The notes beneath the pieces are model-generated. The model had not been told where the DNA came from and did not search any database. It saw only the letters and a list, made by a program, of their open reading frames with translations. From the NCBI RefSeq assembly GCF_004365175.1, contig NZ_SOCE01000002.1:558001-622000 (forward strand): DNA of 64,000 nucleotides, given 5' to 3'. The DNA is from Kribbella voronezhensis (GTDB taxonomy: Bacteria > Actinomycetota > Actinomycetes > Propionibacteriales > Kribbellaceae). A program made the translations under genes and the position numbers. This document shows, one piece after another, positions 1-7,676 of the stretch; position 1 is the first letter of the stretch; every line of letters starts with the position of its first letter.

Positions 1-687
1 TCCGGTGCGGCGCACTCGGCCCAGGCCGGCCAACTGCTCGACAAGGTGGCCGCCCAGATGTCCCAGCGATCCGGCCAGTCGGCCTCCGCCAAGGCGGCGA
101 CGGCGAAGGCGGCGCTCGTAGTACAGCAGGACGTCGTGCCTGTGTACGCGCTGAACCCTGACTTCGTTCGCTCGCGGTCGGCCGAGGTCGGCACGCTTTG
201 GTACGTCGCCACCAAGGCGACCAAGGGGACCGCGGTGATGACGGTCTACACCGCGCCGGACCAGGCCGGGGCATGGCAGCCGGTCAACATCGCGACCGGT
301 GACACCGAGGCGAGGATGGCTGCGGCCGCACACGGCGGCAAGCTGCTCATCGAGCCACAGATCGACGCGTGGTACGTCGTCGCGGGCAACCAGGTCCGCG
401 CCCTCGACTCCGATGCCACCAAGGCGATCGGGACCAAGCCGATCAGCATCACGGCGTACCGTCAGCAGGTCGCTGCCCGATACGCCGACAAGCAGGCGGG
501 CAGCACCTACGCGAAGAACGGCACGGCCGGCGGGTACGACGTTGCGGCTGCTCCCGCGACTGCGACCGCACCGGCGATGGCGGTGTCGGCGGACGGCAAC
601 AGCTGGCTCATCCCCGCGACCGGCGCGACGGCCGTCGTACTGGCTGCTGGTGTGGTGCTCTTCGCGCGGCGGCGCTCGCTGAGCTGA
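1..687 (+). CDS. C-terminal part of a cell-surface protein with a sortase-like sorting signal (5' end outside window)
   Basis: The reading frame is open from the first base, so the N-terminus lies upstream of the window; an internal ATG at 46 is not a convincing start. The visible part is Ala/Thr/Lys-rich with no recognised domain. The C-terminus has the tripartite form of a sortase substrate: an IPATG pentapeptide 25 residues from the end, a hydrophobic stretch of about 14 residues, then an RRR tail. Canonical signals read LPxTG, so Ile in the first position is a variant. The protein is probably exported and anchored to the envelope; what it does is unknown. A strong terminator follows it. 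Confidence 0.6.
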   Translation, partial: SGAAHSAQAGQLLDKVAAQMSQRSGQSASAKAATAKAALVVQQDVVPVYALNPDFVRSRSAEVGTLWYVATKATKGTAVMTVYTAPDQAGAWQPVNIATGDTEARMAAAAHGGKLLIEPQIDAWYVVAGNQVRALDSDATKAIGTKPISITAYRQQVAARYADKQAGSTYAKNGTAGGYDVAAAPATATAPAMAVSADGNSWLIPATGATAVVLAAGVVLFARRRSLS

Positions 688-698
688 TCACCGAACGC

Positions 699-737
699 AA
701 AGGCTGCGGGTTCCCGTTCTCGGGCCCGCAGCCTTTT
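699..737 (+). terminator. Rho-independent terminator of the surface-protein gene
   Basis: A 12-bp perfect stem (aaaggctgcggg paired with cccgcagccttt) with a 14-nt loop ends in a short T run, directly after the stop codon at 685-687. Confidence 0.85.
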
Positions 738-840
738 CGTCGTCCCACGGGCTGGATAGAGAATGCTGCAAGGCGGCCTGCCTACCGTCGCGGGGTATGA
801 AGCCCACGCGTACTGACCACCCCTGCACCCACTGTTCCCG

Positions 841-1431
841 GTGGACCTCAAGGTCGGCCGGCTGATGGCAAGGCGACTGCAGTGGCAGCCGCTGAAACAC
901 CGGCCGGACCTCGTCGCGGCCTCGGTCCGTTCGGTGCTCGACGACCTGGATGCCCTGGTCGCGCCGATCGACCCGGGCCTGGCGGACACGGCCGCGTTCT
1001 GCGCCGAGTACGGCGTACCGCTCGACGCCTCCGCGAACTGCCTGATCGTCGAGGGCCGCCGGTCGGCCGTCACGCGAGTGGCCGCTGTAGTCGTCCTGGC
1101 GACCGCTCGCGCGGACGTCCGCGGCGTCGTCCGGCGACATCTCGACGTTCGCAAACTCTCCTTCACCGCCCACGACGACGCGGTCGGCCGGACGGGAATG
1201 GAGTACGGCGGCATCACGCCGCTGGGGCTGCCGGCCGACTGGCCGGTCCTCGTGGACGAAGCCGTCACCACGGCGGGCTCGGTGATCCTCGGCAGCGGGA
1301 TCCGGGGCTCCAAGCTGCTGGTCGAGGGCTCGGCCCTGCGCCGCCTGCCGACCGCCCAGATTCTCAGCCTCGCGCTGCCCACGACCGACGCCGACATCGA
1401 GGTCGCGCGTCCTGCCCTGTCCGGTTTCTGA
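841..1431 (+). CDS. YbaK/EbsC-family aminoacyl-tRNA deacylase-like protein
   Basis: About 196 aa, close to a complete YbaK/ProX-type editing domain. Proteins of this family hydrolyse mischarged aminoacyl-tRNA in trans. The segment DTAAFCAEYGVPLDASANC followed by LIVEG, and the later GMEYGGITPLGLP motif, match the actinobacterial branch of the family. The lysine that YbaK uses in the equivalent strand appears as Asn (ANC), so the catalytic mode may differ; this is inference from the motif. The start is taken as GTG at 841; ATG at 865 is an in-frame alternative and neither has a strong ribosome binding site. The gene stands alone, with hairpins on both sides. Confidence 0.7.
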   Translation: MDLKVGRLMARRLQWQPLKHRPDLVAASVRSVLDDLDALVAPIDPGLADTAAFCAEYGVPLDASANCLIVEGRRSAVTRVAAVVVLATARADVRGVVRRHLDVRKLSFTAHDDAVGRTGMEYGGITPLGLPADWPVLVDEAVTTAGSVILGSGIRGSKLLVEGSALRRLPTAQILSLALPTTDADIEVARPALSGF

Positions 1432-1445
1432 CACCTCCTCGTTCC

Positions 1446-1484
1446 ACCGCCATGTCCCGGCCTCATCACCCGGGGCATGGCGGT
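1446..1484 (+). terminator. Strong GC-rich hairpin after the YbaK-like gene
   Basis: The arms accgccatgtcccgg and cccggggcatggcggt pair almost completely around a short loop. There is no T tract, so it could be a GC-type terminator or another structural element. It lies between the stop at 1431 and the methyltransferase start. Confidence 0.55.
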
Positions 1485-1492
1485 GCCGTCGA

Positions 1493-2272
1493 TTGACGCT
1501 GGGTACCGACCTGGCGATGAACAGCGAGAAGATGGAAGCCGAGTTCGACGTGGTCGCCGACTGGACCCGGGAGGCGGTCGAGCACCTCGGCGACGAGCAC
1601 GCGATCCCCGCGGGCTGCCGTGGCAGCGCCAGTCCCTCAGCGCTCGCCTGGCTGGCCGAAGCGCTCGAGCTCGGTCCCTCGACCAAGCTGCTCGACCTGG
1701 GCGCCGGGATCGGCGGTCCGGCGGCCTGGGCGGCCCGCCGGTACGGCGTACGGCCGGTTCTGGTCGATCCGATGGAGGGTGCCTGCCGGGCCGCCGCCCG
1801 GTTGTTCGGACTGCCGGCGATCCGGGCGGACGGGTTGTGTGTTCCGTTGCGGACCGCCTCGATCGGTACGGCGTGGTGCCTCGGAGTGCTGTGCACTGTC
1901 GAGGACAAGGCCGCTCTGCTGGCCGAACTGCACCGGGTGCTCACGCCGGGCGCGCACCTCGGCCTCCTCGTCCTGGTCGCGCGGACACCGCACCTCGAAC
2001 CCGTCCCCGAAGGGAACTTCTTCCCTTCGCAGGAAGAACTGGTCAGCGTGCTGGACAAGAGTGGCTTCGCGGTCGAGGAGCAGGTCGACGATCCGGGGGA
2101 CACCCCCGCCTCCTGGACCAAACGGTCAGCGCGGGTCGACGAGCTGATCCGCGAGCGGCACGAGGGAGAGGAGGCGTACTCCCAGGAGGCCGACCAACAG
2201 CACCGGCTCGGACAGCTGCTGTCCACGGCTCAGGTCAGTTCCCAGTTGCTGCACGCCGTCCGGTTGGACTGA
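1493..2272 (+). CDS. Class I SAM-dependent methyltransferase
   Basis: A 259-aa protein if the TTG at 1493 is used; ATG at 1517 gives MNSEKMEAEF and is equally plausible. The Rossmann methyltransferase motif I is visible as LDLGAGIGG (about residues 67-75), followed by an acidic second strand (VLVDP) and a later LHRVLTPGAHLGLLV segment typical of the post-motif III helix of small-molecule methyltransferases. The substrate cannot be told from sequence. It lies just upstream of the phosphoketolase gene on the same strand with a gap of about 75 bp, but nothing shows a functional link. Confidence 0.75.
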   Translation: MTLGTDLAMNSEKMEAEFDVVADWTREAVEHLGDEHAIPAGCRGSASPSALAWLAEALELGPSTKLLDLGAGIGGPAAWAARRYGVRPVLVDPMEGACRAAARLFGLPAIRADGLCVPLRTASIGTAWCLGVLCTVEDKAALLAELHRVLTPGAHLGLLVLVARTPHLEPVPEGNFFPSQEELVSVLDKSGFAVEEQVDDPGDTPASWTKRSARVDELIRERHEGEEAYSQEADQQHRLGQLLSTAQVSSQLLHAVRLD

Positions 2273-2348
2273 TCGGCGTTGGGTACCAGACAGCGGGCGC
2301 GTGATCGCCTGGCCTGACGCGTGCCGACCGATCTTCGATGGGAGAACC

Positions 2349-4727
2349 GTGGAGCACGCTGACGGACGTCCGCTGACCGACGACGAACTGCAGGGACTGG
2401 ACGCGTACTGGCGGGCTGCGAACTACCTGTCCGTGGGACAGATCTACCTGCTCGCGAATCCGCTGCTGACAGAACCGCTGCGTCCTGAGCACATCAAGCC
2501 GCGGCTGCTCGGCCACTGGGGGACCACGCCGGGGCTGAACCTGATCTATACCCACTTGAACCGGGTGATCCGCCAACGTGAGCGGGAGCTCATGTACGTG
2601 ATCGGCCCTGGGCACGGCGGTCCCGCGATCGTGGCGAACAGCTGGCTCGAGGGCAGCTGGACCGCGACGTACCCGGAAGTCGGCCAGGACGAGTCCGGTA
2701 TGGCCCGGCTGTTCAAGCAGTTCTCGTTCCCGGGCGGCATCCCGAGCCATGTCGCGCCGGAGGTGCCCGGGTCCATCAACGAGGGCGGCGAACTCGGCTA
2801 CTCGCTCAGTCACGCCTACGGTGCCGCCTTCGACAACCCTCGCCTGGTCGTCGCCTGTGTCGTCGGCGACGGCGAGGCGGAGACCGGGCCGCTGGCCACC
2901 TCCTGGCATTCGAACAAGTTCATCGATCCGCGCCGCGACGGCGCGGTCCTGCCGATCCTGCACCTGAACGGCTACAAGATCGCCAACCCGGCTGTGCTCG
3001 CCCGGATCGGCGACGAAGAACTCACCGCACTCCTGCGCGGCTACGGCCACGAGCCGTACCTGGTCGAGGGTTCCGAGCCGGCCGAAGTACACCAGGCCCT
3101 GGCGGCGGCGATGGATCGCTGTCTGGACCGCATCGATGAGATCCAACTGGAAGCCCGTACGTCGGCCGCCGCGCCGGCGCGCTCGGCCTGGCCGGTGATC
3201 GTGCTCCGGACGCCGAAGGGCTGGACCGGTCCGCACACGGTCGACGGCGAACCGGTCGAAGACACCTGGCGATCGCACCAGGTCCCGCTGTCCGGCGTAC
3301 GGACGAACGAGGACCATCTGCGGCAGCTGGAGGACTGGCTGCGCAGCTATCGACCCGAAGAGTTGTTCGACGGCAGTGGCCGGCCGATGCCGGGCCTCAC
3401 CGAACTGGCGCCGGCGCCCTCCCTGCGGATGGGGTCGAGCCCGCACGCGAACGGCGGCGTGATCACCCGCGACCTCGAGCTGCCCGCGGCCGCGGAGTAC
3501 GCCGTACCGGTGAAGTCTCCTGGTGCCGAGGACGGCGAGCCGACCAAGGTTCTCGGTGGTTTCCTGCGCGAGGTGTTCACGCTGAACGCCGACCAGCGGA
3601 ACTTCCGGATGGTGGGCCCGGACGAGACCGAGTCGAACCGGCTCTCGGCGGTCTACGAGGTGACCGCGAAGGCCTGGAACGCGGACCGGCGCGACACCGA
3701 CGAGCACCTGGCCGTCGACGGCCGGGTGATGGAGATGCTCAGCGAGCACACCTGCCAGGGCTGGTTGGAGGGGTACCTGCTCACCGGGCGGCACGGGCTG
3801 TTCTCGTCGTACGAGGCGTTCGTGCACATCGTGGACTCGATGGTGAACCAGCACGCCAAGTGGCTGAAGACCGTGAACCGGCTGGACTGGCGGCGGCCGA
3901 TCCCGTCGCTGAACTACCTGCTCACCTCGCACGTCTGGCGGCAGGACCACAACGGCTTCTCGCACCAGGATCCCGGTTTCATCGATCATGTGGTGAACAA
4001 GAAGGCCGAGGTCGTCCGCGTCTACCTGCCGCCGGACACCAACACCTTGCTGTCGACGATGGACCACTGCCTGCGGACCCGCAACTACATCAATGTCGTT
4101 GTCGCGGGCAAGCAACCGCAGCCGAACTGGCTCGACTGGGAGGCCGCGCAACTGCACTGCGCCCGGGGGATCGGCGTCTGGGACTTCGCCAGCAACGACG
4201 AGGGCGACCCGGATGTCGTGATGGCGTGCGCGGGTGACGTCCCGACGCTGGAGACGATGGCGGCCGTCGACCTGTTGCGCGAACACCTGCCGGAGCTGAA
4301 GATCCGGGTCGTCAACGTGGTCGACCTGATGCGGCTGCAGGATGCGACCGAACATCCGCACGGGCTCACCGATCGGGACTTCGACGCGCTGTTCACGCCG
4401 GACAAGCCGGTGATCTTCGCCTACCACGGCTACCCGTGGCTGATCCACCGGTTGACCTACCGGCGGACCAATCACGAGAACGTGCACGTGCGCGGGTACA
4501 TCGAGGAGGGCACCACGACGACGCCGTTCGACATGGTGGTGCTGAACAACCTGGACCGGTACCACCTCGCGATGGACGTCATCGACAGGGTGCCGTCGCT
4601 GCGCAGCCGCGCGGTCTCCGTTCGCCAGTACTTCGCGGACCAGCGCACCCGGCACCGCGCTCATGTGACGACGGTCGGGGAGGACCTCCCCGAGGTACGG
4701 GACTGGCGCTGGAGCCGGCAGGGATGA
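2349..4727 (+). CDS. xfp: Xylulose-5-phosphate/fructose-6-phosphate phosphoketolase
   Basis: Cleaves xylulose 5-phosphate or fructose 6-phosphate with phosphate to give acetyl phosphate plus glyceraldehyde 3-phosphate or erythrose 4-phosphate, using thiamine diphosphate in the cytosol. At 792 aa it has the usual family length. Visible motifs are WRAANYLSVGQIYL near the N-terminus, GPGHGGPA (about 87-94), SFPGGIPSH and the ThDP-binding GDGEAETG (about 173-180), and a C-terminal segment ending in a conserved acidic patch. The GTG at 2349 is preferred over the GTG at 2301 because a GGAGA sits 5-8 bases before it and the protein then starts right at the conserved region. Its stop overlaps the acetate kinase start (ATGA). 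Confidence 0.96.
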   Translation: MEHADGRPLTDDELQGLDAYWRAANYLSVGQIYLLANPLLTEPLRPEHIKPRLLGHWGTTPGLNLIYTHLNRVIRQRERELMYVIGPGHGGPAIVANSWLEGSWTATYPEVGQDESGMARLFKQFSFPGGIPSHVAPEVPGSINEGGELGYSLSHAYGAAFDNPRLVVACVVGDGEAETGPLATSWHSNKFIDPRRDGAVLPILHLNGYKIANPAVLARIGDEELTALLRGYGHEPYLVEGSEPAEVHQALAAAMDRCLDRIDEIQLEARTSAAAPARSAWPVIVLRTPKGWTGPHTVDGEPVEDTWRSHQVPLSGVRTNEDHLRQLEDWLRSYRPEELFDGSGRPMPGLTELAPAPSLRMGSSPHANGGVITRDLELPAAAEYAVPVKSPGAEDGEPTKVLGGFLREVFTLNADQRNFRMVGPDETESNRLSAVYEVTAKAWNADRRDTDEHLAVDGRVMEMLSEHTCQGWLEGYLLTGRHGLFSSYEAFVHIVDSMVNQHAKWLKTVNRLDWRRPIPSLNYLLTSHVWRQDHNGFSHQDPGFIDHVVNKKAEVVRVYLPPDTNTLLSTMDHCLRTRNYINVVVAGKQPQPNWLDWEAAQLHCARGIGVWDFASNDEGDPDVVMACAGDVPTLETMAAVDLLREHLPELKIRVVNVVDLMRLQDATEHPHGLTDRDFDALFTPDKPVIFAYHGYPWLIHRLTYRRTNHENVHVRGYIEEGTTTTPFDMVVLNNLDRYHLAMDVIDRVPSLRSRAVSVRQYFADQRTRHRAHVTTVGEDLPEVRDWRWSRQG

Positions 4728-5791
4728 ACCTGCTGATCGTCAACGCCGGTTCGTCGAGTCTGAAGTTGCGGGTGCTCGACGACGAGGACCAGGTGATCGA
4801 CGAGAAGGACGTCTCCGACTGGGACGGATCGCCGGGACCGATCGAGGCGATGGCCGGTGACGCGGTGGTGCACCGGGTCGTGCACGGTGGCGACCGGTTC
4901 GACGGCGCCGCGGTGGTGGACGACGAGGTCGAGGCCGCGATCGAGGACCTCGTTTCGCTCGCGCCTTTGCATCAGCCGAAGGCGCTCGAACTCATCCGGG
5001 CCAGCCGGTCGGGTGGCCGCCCGGTGGTGGCCTGCTTCGATACGTCGTACCACCGGACCCTTCCGGACGCCGCGTCCACCTACGCGCTACCGGCGGGGTG
5101 GCGCGAGCGGTTCGGGCTGCGGAAGTTCGGGTTCCATGGGTTGTCGCATGCCTACGTCGCTCGTCGCGTGCCCGAGCTGCTCGATCGCGAGGTGCCACGG
5201 CTGATCAGTTGTCATCTGGGCTCTGGCGCGTCGCTCTGCGCGATCGAGGACGGCCGGTCGGTGGACACGACGATGGGGTTCACCCCGCTCGACGGGCTGG
5301 TGATGGCGACCCGGCCGGGTTCGGTGGATCCCGGGCTGCTGCTGTGGTTGCAGACGTCCGGCGGACTCACGGCCGAGGAGATCGGCGAGGCGCTGGAGCA
5401 CAACTCCGGCCTGCTGGCGTTGAGTTCGCGATCGGGTGACCTGCGCGAGGTGCTGGAAGGCGTGGAGCACGGCGACGAGGCCTGCCGGCTGGCGTACGAC
5501 GTGTACCTGCACCGGCTCGTCGGTGAGATCGCCCGGATGGCGGCGGCGCTCGGCGGCGTCGACGCGCTGGCCTTCACCGGCGGAGTGGGCGAGCACTCAG
5601 CGCCGCTGCGAGCGGCCGTCGCCCGGCGACTCGACTGGCTGGGCGTCGTACTCGATGCCGAGAGCAACGAATCCTCGGCGCCGGTGATCAGTGCTCCCGG
5701 CGCCCCGATCGCGCTCTGCGTCATCGAGTCGCGCGAGGACCTCACGATGGCCGCGCAGGCCCGCGAGGTGCTCGGGTCAGACGCTTCGTAG
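4724..5791 (+). CDS. ackA: Acetate kinase
   Basis: Converts the acetyl phosphate made by the upstream phosphoketolase to acetate with formation of ATP. The family motifs are all present: NAGSSSLK at 7-14, HRVVHGG, FDTSYH, KFGFHGLSH, CHLGSGAS, TRPGSVDPG and FTGGVGEHS. At 355 aa it is shorter than the roughly 400-residue enterobacterial enzyme, in line with a compact actinobacterial branch. The ATG lies inside the stop of xfp (ATGA), so the two genes are translationally coupled, giving a complete phosphoketolase-acetate route. The 3' end overlaps the convergent lexA-like gene by 15 bp. Confidence 0.93.
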   Translation: MNLLIVNAGSSSLKLRVLDDEDQVIDEKDVSDWDGSPGPIEAMAGDAVVHRVVHGGDRFDGAAVVDDEVEAAIEDLVSLAPLHQPKALELIRASRSGGRPVVACFDTSYHRTLPDAASTYALPAGWRERFGLRKFGFHGLSHAYVARRVPELLDREVPRLISCHLGSGASLCAIEDGRSVDTTMGFTPLDGLVMATRPGSVDPGLLLWLQTSGGLTAEEIGEALEHNSGLLALSSRSGDLREVLEGVEHGDEACRLAYDVYLHRLVGEIARMAAALGGVDALAFTGGVGEHSAPLRAAVARRLDWLGVVLDAESNESSAPVISAPGAPIALCVIESREDLTMAAQAREVLGSDAS

Positions 5792-6436
5792 GACGGACAC
5801 GACGACGCCGAGGACGGTGGCGTTGTCGCCGTCGATGACCTCGTACGCCGGGTTGCGCGGCTCCAGGTAGACGTGGCCGTTGCGCCGGCGGTAGACCTTC
5901 ACGGTCGCCTCGTCGTCGATCATCGCGGCCACGATCTGGCCGGAGTGGGCCTCGGACTGCTGCCGGACCACGACGGTGTCGCCGTCGCAGATCGCCGCGT
6001 CGATCATCGACTCGCCGCGGACCCGCAGGGCGAAGATGGTGCCGCGGCCGGTCAGTTCGCGCGGCAGCGTGATGAAGTCGTCGACGTGCTCGACCGCGGA
6101 GATCGGCGTACCGGCGGCGATGTCACCGACGACGGGCACCGCGATCGACTGGTCGTTGCCCGCCTGCGCAGGACCCTCCCTGAGGAACGCCCGGACGTCG
6201 ATCGGTCGCGACACCGATTCGCTGCGCCGCAGGAACCCCTTCTCCTCCAGGGCTGTCAGGTGCTTGGACACCGAGGAGGTCGACCGCAGCCCGACGGCCG
6301 CGCCGATCTGCCGGGTGCTCGGCGAGTACCCGTTCTTGACCACGCAGTCCCGGATCGCCACCAGAATCCGCTGCTGCCGCTCCGGCAGCGTCGAGGTGTC
6401 CAACTGACCGAACGGCTCAAGATCGTCATAACTCAC
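5777..6436 (-). CDS. LexA-family self-cleaving repressor (probable paralogue)
   Basis: A 219-aa protein with an N-terminal winged helix (about 17-75, containing GYSPSTRQIGAAVGLRSTSS) and a C-terminal S24 peptidase-type domain. The Ala108-Gly109 cleavage site (IAAGTP), catalytic Ser143 (RGESMI) and Lys180 (ATVKVY) are all present, so RecA-stimulated self-cleavage is likely. The recognition helix region differs from the usual actinobacterial LexA, the nrdR neighbour expected beside the main lexA is absent, and no CGAAC-N4-GTTCG box is found upstream. It is therefore more likely a second LexA-like regulator with its own sites. The GTG at 6436 is chosen because it matches the family N-terminus; the frame is open further upstream without homology. 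Confidence 0.85.
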   Translation of the reverse strand: MSYDDLEPFGQLDTSTLPERQQRILVAIRDCVVKNGYSPSTRQIGAAVGLRSTSSVSKHLTALEEKGFLRRSESVSRPIDVRAFLREGPAQAGNDQSIAVPVVGDIAAGTPISAVEHVDDFITLPRELTGRGTIFALRVRGESMIDAAICDGDTVVVRQQSEAHSGQIVAAMIDDEATVKVYRRRNGHVYLEPRNPAYEVIDGDNATVLGVVVSVLRSV

Positions 6437-6513
6437 CCGCCGAATCCTAGAGGCAGGAACACCTCCGCCCGCCGTCGCCTCGCTGGCCTGTGTCCCTGGA
6501 CCGAAGGCGGGTG

Positions 6514-6987
6514 TCAGGACTGGGCCGGGGGAGTCCATTCGGGGAGCGCTTCGATGACGTGGCCGAGGAGCTCGCGGAGTTGGCGGTACCGCTGGGGACC
6601 GAGCGACTCGCGGACGTGCCGTTCGAGATCGGTGATGATGCGCTCGGCCTTCTCGAGTTCCGTGTGGCCGTCGTCGGTGAGGTGAAGCTCCTGCACGCTG
6701 CGGTGCCGGGGATGCAGCCGCCGTTCGATCAGGCCTCGCTCGATCAGCTTGGCCGTCAGGAGCGCGACGGCTTGCGGTGTGACGCCGACCAGCCGGGCGA
6801 GTTCCGCACCGGTGATGCCGGGCGTGGTCCGCAGGTTCATCAGTACGGCGTAGTTCGAGCCGGACAGACCGACCGCGCGCAAGGGCGGCTCCTTCACCGC
6901 CTGCATGGCCAGGTCCGCCCTCCGCAACGCCCACGTCGCCCGACCCAACGCGTCGGGTTCATCGCTGGTCGAACGAGACCTGTCCAT
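6514..6987 (-). CDS. MarR-family transcriptional regulator
   Basis: A 157-aa winged-helix protein: the segment PGITGAELARLVGVTPQAVALLTAKLIERGLIERRLHPRHRS carries the DNA-binding helix and wing, followed by a C-terminal dimer helix pair. MarR proteins usually repress their own gene and a divergent neighbour and release DNA on binding a small ligand. A perfect 16-bp palindrome lies 27 bp upstream of its start, between it and a truncated divergent SDR gene, and is the obvious operator. It is the gene upstream of the lexA-like gene on the same strand (gap 77 bp). Confidence 0.9.
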   Translation of the reverse strand: MDRSRSTSDEPDALGRATWALRRADLAMQAVKEPPLRAVGLSGSNYAVLMNLRTTPGITGAELARLVGVTPQAVALLTAKLIERGLIERRLHPRHRSVQELHLTDDGHTELEKAERIITDLERHVRESLGPQRYRQLRELLGHVIEALPEWTPPAQS

Positions 6988-7013
6988 GCCCGCACTCTAT
7001 TGCACCTGCGATG

Positions 7014-7029
7014 TATCAAGTACTTGATA
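7014..7029. promoter_or_regulatory. Perfect palindromic MarR operator candidate
   Basis: The sequence TATCAAGTACTTGATA is identical on both strands. A partly matching half-site (ATCAAATGTTAT) follows at about 7033-7044. The AT-rich block lies between the divergent marR gene (start 6987) and the SDR remnant (start 7055), where a MarR dimer would block both promoters. Confidence 0.75.
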
Positions 7030-7054
7030 GGCATCAAATGTTATAGTCAGTGAT

Positions 7055-7207
7055 ATGACCCTCCGACCCAAGGCCCTGATCACCGGCGCCAGCGGCGGCA
7101 TCGGAGCCTCGTTGGCGCCGGCCTTCGCGGAGCGCGGCTACGACCTGGTACTGCTCGCGCGCCGGAGTGACCGCCTCGAAGAAGTTGCCGCAGGCACCCC
7201 CCACTGA
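7055..7207 (+). pseudogene. Truncated short-chain dehydrogenase (N-terminal remnant)
   Basis: An ATG at 7055 opens a 50-residue frame that reads as the start of a short-chain dehydrogenase/reductase: a first strand and the cofactor motif TGASGGIG (about 10-17), then AERGYDLVLLARRSDRLEE, the second strand with its NADP-type arginines. It stops after ...AAGTPH, so about 200 residues including the Tyr-x3-Lys catalytic site are missing. No matching continuation is seen in the following 13 bases before the PPOX gene. This looks like an internal deletion that kept the promoter, operator and first 50 codons. A short functional peptide cannot be excluded. Confidence 0.7.
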
Positions 7208-7219
7208 GACAGGACTTTG

Positions 7220-7657
7220 ATGTCATTCAGCGACACCGAACTCGAATACCTGTCCGGGCAGCGGTTGGGCCGGCTTGCCACCGCGCAGCCGGATGGGACC
7301 CTTCAGATCAGTCCGGTGGGATTCCGGTACAACGGCGCGACCGGGACGATCGACGTCGCCGGACGGGGGATGGCCGCTAGCAAGAAGTATCGCAACGTCG
7401 CCGACAATGGACAGGTGGCCTTCGTGATCGACGACTTCGTCTCGCTGCAGCCCTGGCGACCGCGGTGCTTGGAGATCCGCGGCGGAGGGGAGGCGATCGC
7501 CGAGCCGACCGACTCCGCCTGGGCGACCGACCTTACCGAGACCGGCTTCGACGGGGCGATCATCAGGATCCGCCCGAAGCGGATCATCAGCTTCGGCATC
7601 GGTGAGAGCGGGACCGATGTCTATGACTACCAGGTCAGCAAGCGTACCGTCGGCTGA
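7220..7657 (+). CDS. PPOX-class (pyridoxamine 5'-phosphate oxidase fold) flavin/F420-dependent oxidoreductase
   Basis: A 145-aa split-barrel protein. The N-terminus (FSDTELEYLSGQRLGRLATAQPDGTLQISPVGFRYNG) is typical of actinobacterial PPOX-class proteins annotated as F420-dependent, and the central KKYRNVADNGQVAFVIDD segment matches the cofactor-binding strand region. Substrate is unknown. ATG 7220 is favoured over TTG 7217 because of the preceding GACAGGA. It follows the SDR remnant by 12 bp and precedes the aldo/keto reductase by 19 bp, so it may now be read from the MarR-controlled promoter. Whether it binds F420, FMN or haem cannot be decided from sequence. Confidence 0.85.
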   Translation: MSFSDTELEYLSGQRLGRLATAQPDGTLQISPVGFRYNGATGTIDVAGRGMAASKKYRNVADNGQVAFVIDDFVSLQPWRPRCLEIRGGGEAIAEPTDSAWATDLTETGFDGAIIRIRPKRIISFGIGESGTDVYDYQVSKRTVG

Positions 7658-7676
7658 CCTGCTCTGGAGGTGCGGT

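Noticed and set aside
2235..4664. An 809-codon open frame opposite the phosphoketolase gene, and similar long antisense frames opposite xdhB, gshB/LLM and PhoD
   Set aside because: Rich in Arg, Pro, Gly and His with no motifs; they arise because high GC in third codon positions keeps the opposite frame open. The sense genes have clear family motifs.
6437..6513. SOS box in front of the LexA-like gene
   Set aside because: Direct reading of both strands shows no CGAAC-N4-GTTCG or close variant.
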